DNA of 18,005 nt from JAKQIM01 sp964633225. GTDB taxonomy: Bacteria; Chloroflexota; Anaerolineae; Anaerolineales; UBA4823. Made by a program: the position numbers and the translations under genes. Location of the stretch: NCBI GenBank assembly GCA_964633225.1, contig CAZWFQ010000066.1, positions 1 through 18,005 on the forward strand, in the 5' to 3' direction. Under the pieces are notes generated by a model. The model saw only the letters and a program-made list of their open reading frames with translations, made no database searches and had not been told where the DNA came from. Shown here piece after piece: positions 1-7,525 of the stretch. The stretch's first letter is position 1. The number at the start of each line of letters is the position of its first letter.

Positions 1-523
1 CGAGCGTGCGGTTCATGCGCCGGTTGAGTTCGATCTTATCGTCCAGCGCACCGAGAATCCCGGCGATGGCGCGTTGTTCGGGGATAGGAGGAATATGTAA
101 TTCAAAATTGGGAATATCAGCACATTTTAGACTGTCAAAAATGGCACCAACATTTAAGAATTTATCTATTTGTTCCCACCATTCGGGCCCTTGAACCAAC
201 CACCGTAAAAATGGTGGATATATCTTGGCGCCATCAGAGCGAAGCAATACAAGATTTTGTCCTAACGCAAACTCTAAATTCGGTGGAACGACAGCGGTTT
301 CCCCAGGATTGCAACGCCTAGAAAGTACAACATCATTTGCTAATGGCTTAGCTTTACGCGTCCATTCGATGTAATGTTCATGAGTAATAAGGCGTGCACC
401 GTTCAAGTTGATATGCCCATCTTGAAGCTGAGGAATTGCTACATATGGGTATCCGGATTTAGACGCTGGGGGCGTACGATGATCACAGTCAATGAGAGAA
501 ACATTGGCTGTCCGAAGTTTCAT
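1..523 (-). CDS. hsdS: Type I restriction-modification specificity subunit HsdS (partial, 3' end off window)
   Basis: The frame opens at ATG 523-521 (MKLRTANVSLIDCDHRTPPA) and runs off the left edge without a stop, giving the first 174 residues. HsdS is the DNA-recognition subunit of type I restriction-modification enzymes and positions HsdM (and HsdR) on a bipartite target. What is visible is one target recognition domain followed by the classic conserved helix start, PPIPEQRAIAGILGALDDKI and then ELNRRMN (about residues 142-170). This motif marks the end of the first recognition domain in the family. The gene lies 10 bases after the hsdM stop. No Shine-Dalgarno is visible, so translation is probably coupled to hsdM. 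The recognition-domain part is clearly AT-richer than hsdM, suggesting exchange of this segment. A second recognition domain and hsdR, if present, would lie left of the window. Confidence 0.9.
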   Translation of the reverse strand, partial: MKLRTANVSLIDCDHRTPPASKSGYPYVAIPQLQDGHINLNGARLITHEHYIEWTRKAKPLANDVVLSRRCNPGETAVVPPNLEFALGQNLVLLRSDGAKIYPPFLRWLVQGPEWWEQIDKFLNVGAIFDSLKCADIPNFELHIPPIPEQRAIAGILGALDDKIELNRRMNRTL

Positions 524-533
524 AACAGGCCAT

Positions 534-2117
534 TTATTTGTCATAATCCAGGCTCTTTAACTTAGCTTGAATGGTGCTCGACAGCCTATTACTTTCTTCA
601 AACTGCCCCTCCAACTCCTTCGTCAAGCGCGCCATCTTCTCTTCAAACGGCTCCTCGTCCTCCTCCACATCCGCCGCGCCCACGTAGCGCCCGGGGGTCA
701 GCACGTAGCCCTGGGCACGGATGTCTTCCAGGGTGACAGACTTACAGAAGCCCGCCACATCCGCATACGCCTGGCCTGCTTTCCAGGCGTGGTAGGTATC
801 CGCGATGCGGGCGATGTCATCATCCGCCAGGTCGCGGTGCACCCGGTCGCTCAGGGTGCCCAGCTTGCGGGCGTCGATGAACAGGGTCTGCCCGCGCCGG
901 CCCGGCTTGCTGCGCGTCAGGAACCACAAGCAGACCGGGATCTGCGTGCTGTAGAATAACTGCCCCGGCAGGGCCACCATGCAGTCCACCAGGTCGGCCT
1001 CGATGATGGCTTTGCGGATCTCGCCCTCGCCGCTGGTATTGCTCGACATGCTGCCGTTAGCCAGCACGAAGCCCGCCGTGCCGTTGGGCGAGAGATGATA
1101 GATGAAATGCTGCACCCAGGCAAAGTTGGCGTTGCCGGCTGGCGGCAGGCCGTACTGCCAGCGCTGATCGTCGCGCAGCGCCTCGCCGCCCCAGGCGCTC
1201 ATATTGAAGGGCGGGTTGGCCAGGATGTAATCGGCCTTCAGGTCGGGGTGCTGGTCATTGTGGAACGAGTCGGCCGGCTGCTTACCCAGGTCGCCCTCGA
1301 TGCCGCGGATGGCCAGGTTCATCTTGGCCAGCTTGAAGGTGTTGGGGTTGGATTCTTGCCCGTAGACCGAAAGGTCGCCGATCTTGCCGCCGTGCGCTTC
1401 GACGAACTTCTCGCTCTGCACGAACATGCCGCCCGACCCACAGCAGGGGTCAAAGACGCGCCCCTTGTAGGGGGCCAGCATCTCTACCAGCACGCGCACC
1501 ACGGCGCGCGGCGTGTAGAACTCGCCGCCCTTGCGCCCCTCCTGGCTGGCAAACTGCGACAGGAAGTACTCGTACACCCGCCCCAGCGTATCTTGCTTGC
1601 GGCTCTCCGCGTCGGTAAAATTGATCTTATTGCTCACCAGGTCCACCAGGTCGCCCAGGCGGCGCTTATCCAGGGTGGCGCGGCCGTAATTGCCCGGCAG
1701 CATGCCGCGCAGTAAGGGGTTGTCTTTCTCGATCGCTTCCATGGCGGCGTCGATCAGGTTGCCGATCGATTCCTGGCGGGCATTTTCTTGCAAGACGCTC
1801 CAGCGCGCCGCCTTGGGCACCCAAAAGACGCGCTCCGCCAGGTACACATCCCGGTCCTCGGGGTCATCCAGGCCTTCTTGCGCCACCCGCGCCCGCACCT
1901 GCTCGAACATATCGGAGACATACTTGAGGAAGATCAGCCCCAACACCACCGACTTATAGTCGGCAGCGTCCAGGTGGCCGCGCAGGGCGTCGGCGGCCTG
2001 CCAGAGCTGGCTTTCGATGCCGAGGGCGGCGCCGTTGTTGGGTTTGGTGGATTTATTTTTGGGCATCTGCTTTGTCTGTAGGATTCTTAGGCCTGGGCGG
2101 ATGTTTTCATCCTTCAT
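534..2117 (-). CDS. hsdM: Type I restriction-modification DNA methyltransferase HsdM
   Basis: 527 codons, full length for HsdM. It is an S-adenosylmethionine-dependent N6-adenine methyltransferase that works with HsdS. Visible features are the N-terminal helical domain (about residues 33-165, IESQLWQAADALRG then KSVVLGLIFLKYVSDMFE), the GEFYTPR entry to the catalytic domain (198-204), the SAM-binding motif DPCCGSGG (223-230) and the catalytic NPPF motif (301-304). The C-terminal coiled coil contacts HsdS. The first ATG (2117) overlaps the stop of the upstream chemoreceptor-like gene as ATGA. A second in-frame ATG at 2066 (MPKNKSTK) lies closer to the family's usual start. Neither has a strong Shine-Dalgarno, so the start is uncertain while the product is not. 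hsdS follows after 10 bases. Confidence 0.96.
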   Translation of the reverse strand: MKDENIRPGLRILQTKQMPKNKSTKPNNGAALGIESQLWQAADALRGHLDAADYKSVVLGLIFLKYVSDMFEQVRARVAQEGLDDPEDRDVYLAERVFWVPKAARWSVLQENARQESIGNLIDAAMEAIEKDNPLLRGMLPGNYGRATLDKRRLGDLVDLVSNKINFTDAESRKQDTLGRVYEYFLSQFASQEGRKGGEFYTPRAVVRVLVEMLAPYKGRVFDPCCGSGGMFVQSEKFVEAHGGKIGDLSVYGQESNPNTFKLAKMNLAIRGIEGDLGKQPADSFHNDQHPDLKADYILANPPFNMSAWGGEALRDDQRWQYGLPPAGNANFAWVQHFIYHLSPNGTAGFVLANGSMSSNTSGEGEIRKAIIEADLVDCMVALPGQLFYSTQIPVCLWFLTRSKPGRRGQTLFIDARKLGTLSDRVHRDLADDDIARIADTYHAWKAGQAYADVAGFCKSVTLEDIRAQGYVLTPGRYVGAADVEEDEEPFEEKMARLTKELEGQFEESNRLSSTIQAKLKSLDYDK

Positions 2118-4471
2118 TCAATCTTGAACATCGCCGTCGCCCCTTCCAGCTCTCGGGCGATCTCCGCCAGCTCGCTGGCGGAGCCGCTCACGGCCTGGGT
2201 CTGCGACACCAGCTTGTCGGTTGTCGCTGAGATCTGCCGGGTGGCAGCCAGGTTTTCGGCGATCACGCCCGATACCTGCTGATTGGCTTTGCGCAGATTA
2301 ATGCTTGCGTTTCGAGCGATCTCATTTGTCCCCACCAACGGAACCGTATGCTGTTCCATCGTCACCGCTGAGGCCAGCAGCTGCTGCAGGGCCTCGCCAG
2401 ATAAGGATGCCAACGTGCTGCTATCTTTGACCAGGTCGATCGTAGCCAGCATCGATTCTGTCGCCACACCGATGCTCTTCTGCACCGATTGTACAATTAC
2501 ATCCACTTCCATGGTGGCCTGGCGCGATTGATTGGCCAACACGCGCATCTCTTTGGCCACCACGCTGAAACCCTGCCCGGCTTCGCTGGCCGCGGCCCCA
2601 ACAATCGAAGCATTCAGCGCCAGCAGGTTGGTTTGGTTGGTCAATTCGTCCAGGGCGCCTAAAATTTTGCCAATTTGCTGCGAGTAGGTATTCATCTCCT
2701 GGACGGTCTGCGCCGTCACCCCCACCGCATCGTGGATGCGCTGCATCTGTTGCAGTGTCTGGTTGACGGTATCGGTGCCTTTTCGCGCCGTTTCGGCCGA
2801 TATCGTAGCCAACTCAGAAACATCGTTGATCCGCAAAGCAACTTCGTCAATCGCGCGCACGATCTCGTCAACTGCCGCCGAGACCTGAGAAGCGGCCCGG
2901 GTTTGCTCTTGAGCCTCGCGCCCCACTTCTCGCACAGCCATGGTGATCGCATGGACAATGTTATCTTCTGCCGGCGTTTCTTGATCGGTTTTTGCCAGGG
3001 GATTGGGCTGTTGTGAACCGCCTAAGTGCTGAGCCGAATCGGCCAGGTCTTGGCTGACCGAAAGCAGAACCTTTGCCCGGTTGTCGAGCAGGCTGATCAG
3101 CGCCCGCAGGCTGCTTGGCTCTCCGTTAAAGGTCGCAACAGAGATGCCCCTGGCTGCCGCCCGGTTGATATAAGGCACCAGGCGTTGCTGAGGAATATCC
3201 AGCGCAATGGCCTGGTATCCCTGTTCAACCAGTTTTTCCAGGTATGGCCCGCGGATGTCGATATCAAACGCTTGATCGGCCTCTGGGACAACCCAATCTA
3301 CGCTGGCATTGTAGGCGCGCAAGGTTTGAGCAGCCGCCAGCGCCCCCGCCTTCACCGGCATCCAAAAGTCGCTTTCTTCTCGCCCCACCACTGCAATGCG
3401 TAGTGGGCGGGGTGAAGGCCGGATAGGTTTCGCTCGCCGCTCCTGGTTAGCCTGCGACTCAATCGTGCCCTCTCCGGCTTTCCAGAACTGCCTGTAATTT
3501 TCTGCCGTCACCACCTGCGGCGCGGTTAACAAGCGCGGCGTCGCCGGACGCCAGCCGGAGACCAGGTAGTTGAAAAGATGCACCACGGTATCATGCCCCT
3601 GGGCAAACGGATCCTGGCCGAGGGTGGCGTGGATAACACCCTTCGACACATACTGCATGGTTTCATTTACCAGGTCATGGCTGACCAGCTTAACCTTACC
3701 GGCCAAACTGGCCTCCACCACCGCTCGGGCAACACCCGCCGGAACGCCGCCATCGGTAATATAAATACCATGCGGGATCTTGCCCCTGGCCAGCCAATCC
3801 TTTGTCATGGCATAAGCCACGTCTGCCTTGCCCTGGGACTCTAACCGATCCAGGATGTGGATGCCGGCATACTTTTCCCGCAGCAAGCTTTCAAAACCCT
3901 TACGCCTTATTTCTTGCGAGGCCTGCGTAGCAAAGCCAAGGATGATGACGACATCGCCTTGCCCTCCGAGGGCCTGGCCCATGATCTCACCACAGGTGCG
4001 TCCTTCCAGGTAAGCATCTGACCCCACATAGAACAACCGTTGGCAGGGCTCATCCGTTACGGCGTTGAATTGGTGGGCGCTTTCTTGCAGGGAGGTGTTG
4101 ATTCTGTTGAACAGGTCTTTTAAGTGCTTCAGCTCGCGGGCCCCAGATAACGAAACCGGCTGCGAAGAGAGCTTCACCCGGGCCGTCAGGTCGCCCTGGG
4201 CCAGGGCAACCAGGGCATCCGTGAAAGCCAGGCTGTCTTGAACCAGGGTTGCTTCACCCAGGGCCGTAAGCTGCTCCAGCGGCTGGGTGAGGGTTCGCTG
4301 CACCCGCCAGGTTTTCAATCCCCAACCGATGCCAATCCCCGCCGCCAGGCACCCAAGCAGCTCGGCCCCCAGCAGCACCATCGCCCCGCCCCCAAGCACA
4401 GCCAGGAGGCTGATGCCCCATTTCGAGATGAACGCATTTGCTTTCGTTTTTAGAGGTAAGTTTTCAAGCAT
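2114..4471 (-). CDS. Chemoreceptor-like protein with a lobe-swapped periplasmic-binding-protein-type sensory domain
   Basis: 785 residues. Order seen: one long hydrophobic stretch at about 17-52, best read as two tightly spaced membrane helices; a HAMP-like linker (about 55-135); a segment like the C-terminal lobe of RbsB-type sugar-binding proteins (about 146-330, with FYVGSDAYLEGRTCGEIM and DVVIILG); a segment like the N-terminal lobe (about 356-452, LRIAVVGREESDFWMPVKAG, then GYQAIALD and RGISVATFNGEP); and a methyl-accepting signalling coiled coil (about 500-785) with the hairpin-tip signature TNQTNLLALNAS and GQGFSVVAKEMRVLANQS (611-649). With no large extracytoplasmic loop, the ligand domain should be cytoplasmic. 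The tip lacks the usual Glu and Arg in the NAAIEAARAGE block (here NASIVGAAASE). SD AAGGA lies 7 bases before ATG 4471. No cheA, cheW, cheR or cheB is nearby. The domain calls are firm; ligand and partner are unknown. Confidence 0.88.
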   Translation of the reverse strand: MLENLPLKTKANAFISKWGISLLAVLGGGAMVLLGAELLGCLAAGIGIGWGLKTWRVQRTLTQPLEQLTALGEATLVQDSLAFTDALVALAQGDLTARVKLSSQPVSLSGARELKHLKDLFNRINTSLQESAHQFNAVTDEPCQRLFYVGSDAYLEGRTCGEIMGQALGGQGDVVIILGFATQASQEIRRKGFESLLREKYAGIHILDRLESQGKADVAYAMTKDWLARGKIPHGIYITDGGVPAGVARAVVEASLAGKVKLVSHDLVNETMQYVSKGVIHATLGQDPFAQGHDTVVHLFNYLVSGWRPATPRLLTAPQVVTAENYRQFWKAGEGTIESQANQERRAKPIRPSPRPLRIAVVGREESDFWMPVKAGALAAAQTLRAYNASVDWVVPEADQAFDIDIRGPYLEKLVEQGYQAIALDIPQQRLVPYINRAAARGISVATFNGEPSSLRALISLLDNRAKVLLSVSQDLADSAQHLGGSQQPNPLAKTDQETPAEDNIVHAITMAVREVGREAQEQTRAASQVSAAVDEIVRAIDEVALRINDVSELATISAETARKGTDTVNQTLQQMQRIHDAVGVTAQTVQEMNTYSQQIGKILGALDELTNQTNLLALNASIVGAAASEAGQGFSVVAKEMRVLANQSRQATMEVDVIVQSVQKSIGVATESMLATIDLVKDSSTLASLSGEALQQLLASAVTMEQHTVPLVGTNEIARNASINLRKANQQVSGVIAENLAATRQISATTDKLVSQTQAVSGSASELAEIARELEGATAMFKIE

Positions 4472-4549
4472 TTATCAATCCTTGCGAAGGCCGCCGCGGC
4501 ACCCCGCTGCGCCGTCTGCCAGGTGCAGGCCGGCTGATTAAGCAATTCA

Positions 4550-4558
4550 AGTATAGCA
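4550..4558 (-). promoter_or_regulatory. Extended -10 promoter for the chemoreceptor-like gene
   Basis: On the minus strand the sequence reads TGC-TATACT, an extended -10 element with 5 of 6 matches to TATAAT. It sits about 79 bases upstream of ATG 4471. A clear -35 is not seen; TTTACT lies 19 bases upstream. The intergenic space is shared with the divergent nitroreductase promoter. Confidence 0.45.
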
Positions 4559-4607
4559 TAGAAGCAGCGCGGCAAGTAAAGACTGCTTCAGCCAGCCAAA
4601 ACCGGCA

Positions 4608-4635
4608 TATAATAGTCTTCATACCTTACAGGAGG
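4608..4635 (+). promoter_or_regulatory. -10 box and Shine-Dalgarno of the nitroreductase operon
   Basis: A perfect TATAAT (4608-4613) is followed by AGGAGG (4630-4635) four bases before ATG 4640. That implies a leader of about 20 bases. No good -35 hexamer is visible at 16-18 bases upstream. Confidence 0.55.
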
Positions 4636-4639
4636 TTCC

Positions 4640-5218
4640 ATGAACACCTTTGAAGTCATTGCTGCCCGGCGCAGCATCCGCAAGTTCAAGCCCGATCCCA
4701 TCCCCGAAGCCCTGCTCACCCAGGTGCTCACCGCCGCCACCCAGGCCCCCTCTGGCAAGAACCGCCAGCCGTGGCGCTTTGTGGTCGTCAAAGAAGACCA
4801 GCGTCCCGAGATGATCCGCATCATGACCGAGGCCATCAACCGCGCCGTGGCCAAAGGCGAAGACCCCGGCAGCAGCGAGTGGACCACCCACGTGATGGAA
4901 CATGCCCCGGTGACGGTCTTCATCTTCAACCCCGATGGCCTGCACCCCTGGCTGGCGCATTCCATCGACCAGAACTTTTCTGAGCTGGTGGATACCCAAT
5001 CGGTGGGCGCGGCCATCCAGAACATGCTCCTGGCTGCCACCGAGCTGGGCCTGGGCTCGCTGTGGATCTGCGATGTGTTCCGCGCCTACAAAGAGCTGGG
5101 CGCCTGGCTGGGAGAAAAAGGCCAGATGATCGCCGCCGTATCCCTCGGCTACCCCAATGAGGCCCCCGCCGCCCGCCCGCGCAAGCCGCTCAGCGAGCTG
5201 GCGCGGGTAAAAATCTAA
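4640..5218 (+). CDS. Nitroreductase family protein (FMN-dependent NAD(P)H oxidoreductase)
   Basis: 192 residues, normal for compact members of the family. These are cytoplasmic flavoenzymes, usually dimeric, that reduce nitro-aromatics, quinones or flavins with NAD(P)H. The sequence shows the N-terminal FMN-phosphate-binding motif RRSIRKFKPDPIP (10-22), the APSGKNRQPWRFVVV motif (36-50) that packs on the flavin, and a C-terminal GLGSLWICDVF segment typical of the FMN site. The start is fixed by AGGAGG just upstream and a TATAAT 27 bases before the ATG. A glycosyltransferase gene follows on the same strand after 27 bases, so co-transcription is likely. The true substrate cannot be inferred from sequence; some members of this fold have other roles such as dehalogenation or flavin fragmentation. 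Confidence 0.92.
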   Translation: MNTFEVIAARRSIRKFKPDPIPEALLTQVLTAATQAPSGKNRQPWRFVVVKEDQRPEMIRIMTEAINRAVAKGEDPGSSEWTTHVMEHAPVTVFIFNPDGLHPWLAHSIDQNFSELVDTQSVGAAIQNMLLAATELGLGSLWICDVFRAYKELGAWLGEKGQMIAAVSLGYPNEAPAARPRKPLSELARVKI

Positions 5219-5245
5219 GCAAACCGAGAAGGAGCGTCTAGCGCC

Positions 5246-6511
5246 ATGCGCATTACCCTTATTGCCCCTGGTTCTCAAGGTGACGTGCGCCCTTACGTGG
5301 CCCTGGGTAAGGGCCTGCAAGCCGCCGGGCACGCCGTGTGCGTGGTCACCCATCAAAACTTCGCCCCGCTGGTGGCAGAGCACGGCCTGGCCTTCTACCC
5401 CCTGCACGGCGATATGGAAGCCCTGATGCGCAGCCAGGAGGTGGGCAGCGCCCTGGCCAAGAACAACCCCCTGGCCCAGCTCTCGCTGGTGAAGAAGAAG
5501 CTGGTGGTCTTGAACGAGCAGTGGATGCGCGACGGCCTGGCAGCCTGCCAGGGGGCCGATGTGGTGGCGGGCGGCTTTGGCGGGCTGGTAGTGGGCCAAC
5601 CGGTGGCCGAAAAGCTCGGCCTGCCCTTTATCCAGGCCTGGCTGGTGCCCTTCACGCCCACGCATGCCTTCCCGGCTGTCTCTTTCCCCCGCCTGGGGGC
5701 CTGGTTGGGCGGGCGGCTCAACCGCCCCTCGCACGTCATCGGCTGGCAGTGGCTGGCATGGCCCATGCAGCGCGCTTCCATCAACCTGGCGCGGCGCAGT
5801 GTGCTGGGCCTGCCCCCGGCCGCGCCGCGCGATGGCCCCCTGGCCTACTTCATGGATCGCACCTGGCCGGTGTTGAACGGCTTCAGCCCGCATGTGGTCC
5901 CGCGCCCCGCCGATTGGCCCGCCCACCACCACCTCACCGGCTACTGGTTCCTGGACCCTGCCCCCGGTTGGCAGCCCCCGGCCGCGCTGGCAGATTTCTT
6001 GCAGGCCGGGCCGCCGCCGGTAAGCATCGGCTTTGGCAGCATGAGCCACAACAATCCCCAGGCCGCCACCCGCCTGGTGCTAGAGGCGCTGCGCATCTCT
6101 GGGCAGCGCGGCATCTTGCTCTCGGGCTGGGGTGGGCTAACCCAGGCCGACCTGCCCGCCTCGGTCTACATGGCCGATGCGGTGCCGCACAGTTGGCTCT
6201 TTCCCCAGGTTTCGGCCGTGGTGCACCACGGCGGCGCCGGCACCACCGCCGCCGGCCTGCGCGCCGGCAAGCCCACCATCAGCGTACCCTTCATCTCGCT
6301 CGACCAGGTTTTTTGGGGCTGGCGCTGCGCCAGGCTGGGCGTGGGCCTGCCGCCCATCCCCTCCAAGCGCCTGACGGCTGAGAAGCTGGCCCAGGCCATC
6401 ACCACCGCCGTCAGCGACCCAGGCATGCGCCAGCGCGCCGCCGAGCTGGGGGATAAGATCCGCGCCGAAGACGGCCCGGCCCAGGCTGCGGCGGTCTTAG
6501 AACACATGTAG
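5246..6511 (+). CDS. Glycosyltransferase, family 1 (UGT/sterol-glucosyltransferase-like)
   Basis: 421 residues, full length for GT-B fold family 1 enzymes. These transfer a sugar from a nucleotide sugar to a lipid, sterol or other small hydrophobic acceptor. The N-terminus carries the acceptor-side motif ITLIAPGSQGDVRPYVALGK (3-22). The C-terminal nucleotide-sugar domain carries VSIGFGSM and the signature VVHHGGAGTTAAGLRAGKP (about 325-343), then VPFISLDQVFWG, matching the donor-binding loop of the family. The nearest well-known relatives are sterol 3-beta-glucosyltransferases and antibiotic or rhamnolipid glycosyltransferases. The acceptor here is unknown. GGAG at 5231-5234 is 11 bases from the ATG. 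The gene sits 27 bases after the nitroreductase gene. No terminator is obvious behind it. Confidence 0.93.
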   Translation: MRITLIAPGSQGDVRPYVALGKGLQAAGHAVCVVTHQNFAPLVAEHGLAFYPLHGDMEALMRSQEVGSALAKNNPLAQLSLVKKKLVVLNEQWMRDGLAACQGADVVAGGFGGLVVGQPVAEKLGLPFIQAWLVPFTPTHAFPAVSFPRLGAWLGGRLNRPSHVIGWQWLAWPMQRASINLARRSVLGLPPAAPRDGPLAYFMDRTWPVLNGFSPHVVPRPADWPAHHHLTGYWFLDPAPGWQPPAALADFLQAGPPPVSIGFGSMSHNNPQAATRLVLEALRISGQRGILLSGWGGLTQADLPASVYMADAVPHSWLFPQVSAVVHHGGAGTTAAGLRAGKPTISVPFISLDQVFWGWRCARLGVGLPPIPSKRLTAEKLAQAITTAVSDPGMRQRAAELGDKIRAEDGPAQAAAVLEHM

Positions 6512-6545
6512 AGATCAATAATCCACATCTTTTCAAAATCACTGC

Positions 6546-6582
6546 TTAACAATTTCTAAACAACTCCTTGTTATCCTATATT
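6546..6582 (+). promoter_or_regulatory. Promoter with 11-bp-phased direct repeat (candidate OmpR/PhoB-type operator)
   Basis: TTAACAA (6546-6552) and TAAACAA (6557-6563) are direct repeats whose starts are 11 bases apart, one helical turn, as in PhoB/OmpR boxes. A -10-like TATATT follows at 6577-6582, and the repeat occupies the -35 region where no consensus hexamer is seen. That is typical of activator-dependent promoters. An OmpR-family regulator is encoded just downstream at 7526. TTGTTA (6568-6573) is an inverted copy of the repeat core. Confidence 0.45.
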
Positions 6583-6587
6583 CAAGA

Positions 6588-6604
6588 GCGCAGGGCAACT
6601 GCGC
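6588..6604 (+). other. Stem-loop at the predicted 5' end of the transcript
   Basis: GCGCAG and CTGCGC form a perfect 6-bp stem with a 5-base loop. It begins about 6 bases after the TATATT box, at the expected transcription start. It could protect the mRNA 5' end. SD AAGGAG (6626-6631) lies further downstream and is not occluded. Confidence 0.4.
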
Positions 6605-6638
6605 CGCAAAAAGAACATCGAAAACAAGGAGAAAACCA

Positions 6639-7394
6639 ATGAATCTCAAAAGCACCATTATTATCATCATCATCGCCGCAGTGACGATGGCCGTTGCCTT
6701 TGGAGCCGTGGCCTACAGTTCAGCCAGCGCAGCCGAGTCGACCCCCACCAACCCCGGGATGTTTGCGGGCGGGCGGGGTCCCGGCGATGGGCTGCGCGAC
6801 GGCGCCAACGACGAGAACCTGGCTGCCGCCCTGGGCATCAGCGTAGACGAGCTCAGCGCAGCGCGTGAAGAAGCCCGCGCCGCCGTCTTGGCCCAGGCCA
6901 TCGAAGACGGCATCATCACCCAGGCTCAAGCCGACGCGATGGGCACCAACGAGCGCCCCCTGCCCCAGCGGATGATGGGCGCCTGGCTGAGCGAGAACGG
7001 CGTGGACTACCAGGCCGCCCTGGCTGAAGCCCTGGGCATCAGCAGCGAAGAACTGCAAGCTGCCCATCTGGAAGCCCTGGATACCCAGCTTGCCCAGGCC
7101 GTGGCCGATGGCGAGATGACCCAAGAGCAGGCCGACCTGATGCTGGCGCGGCGCGCCCTGGCTGCCGACGGCGCCTTCCAATCCAGCCTGCAGAGCGCTT
7201 TTGAAGCTGCCCTCCAGCAGGCCGTGACCAACGGCGTGATCACCCAAGAGCAGGCTGACCTGCTGCTGGCGGCCCAGGCCGGCCACTCGATCTTCGACTT
7301 CGGCGGCGGGCACGGCGGCCCCGGCGGGCACGGCGGTGGGCATGGCGGCGACCCCGATCGCATCGACCGCGACGCACCCACCACAACCCCGTAA
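6639..7394 (+). CDS. Secreted helical-repeat protein with Gly/His-rich C-terminus (function unknown)
   Basis: 251 residues. The N-terminus is a signal peptide or anchor (Lys4, a hydrophobic run 6-26, then small residues SSASAAES at the likely cleavage site). The mature part has two full units (about 60-101 and 125-170) and one shortened unit (about 184-212) of a helical repeat. Its core is LAxALGISxxELxAAxxEA, then LAQAVxDGxITQEQADLM. Similar GxITQEQAD repeats occur in uncharacterised secreted proteins; DUF2680/YckD-like is a possible label. The tail (222-237) is built from GG and HGG steps with three His, a possible metal-binding or flexible element, and ends in DPDRIDRDAPTTTP. AAGGAG lies 7 bases before the ATG. 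A strong terminator follows, and then a response regulator/kinase pair. That layout resembles periplasmic partners of sensor kinases such as CpxP or ZraP, though no homology to them is claimed. Confidence 0.75.
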   Translation: MNLKSTIIIIIIAAVTMAVAFGAVAYSSASAAESTPTNPGMFAGGRGPGDGLRDGANDENLAAALGISVDELSAAREEARAAVLAQAIEDGIITQAQADAMGTNERPLPQRMMGAWLSENGVDYQAALAEALGISSEELQAAHLEALDTQLAQAVADGEMTQEQADLMLARRALAADGAFQSSLQSAFEAALQQAVTNGVITQEQADLLLAAQAGHSIFDFGGGHGGPGGHGGGHGGDPDRIDRDAPTTTP

Positions 7395-7416
7395 CTTCTT
7401 CTCCTCCGCTTGGTTT

Positions 7417-7455
7417 GTGGGGGGCGGCTGGACACCGCCCCCCACGCAAGTTTTT
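7417..7455 (+). terminator. Rho-independent terminator after the secreted repeat protein
   Basis: A perfect 11-bp stem (7417-7427 with 7435-7445, GTGGGGGGCGG against its complement) closes a 7-base loop. TTTTT follows at 7451-7455. It separates the secreted protein from the downstream regulator pair and may allow partial read-through, since no strong promoter is seen before the regulator. Confidence 0.85.
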
Positions 7456-7525
7456 AGCAGAGAGATACCAATCCCCGCCCCCCGCTGCACGGTCCAATGA
7501 TAGAATCAGGGTAAGGAAACAACGT

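Noticed and set aside
531..533. ATG immediately after the hsdM stop as the hsdS start
   Set aside because: This frame ends after 14 codons. The frame starting at 523 encodes the HsdS sequence.
4619..6049. Long open frame on the minus strand opposite the nitroreductase and glycosyltransferase genes (476 codons)
   Set aside because: It lies antisense to two clear enzyme genes, has Gln/Gly/His-rich low-complexity composition and no recognisable motif. It is an effect of GC-rich codon bias.
6720..7490. Minus-strand open frame opposite the secreted repeat protein (256 codons)
   Set aside because: It is antisense to a gene with a strong SD and signal peptide, crosses the terminator hairpin and has no domain.
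7415..7525. N-terminal extension of the response regulator from a TTG at 7415
   Set aside because: It would translate through the terminator stem. The canonical receiver start MAKKILVVDD with an SD is at 7526.
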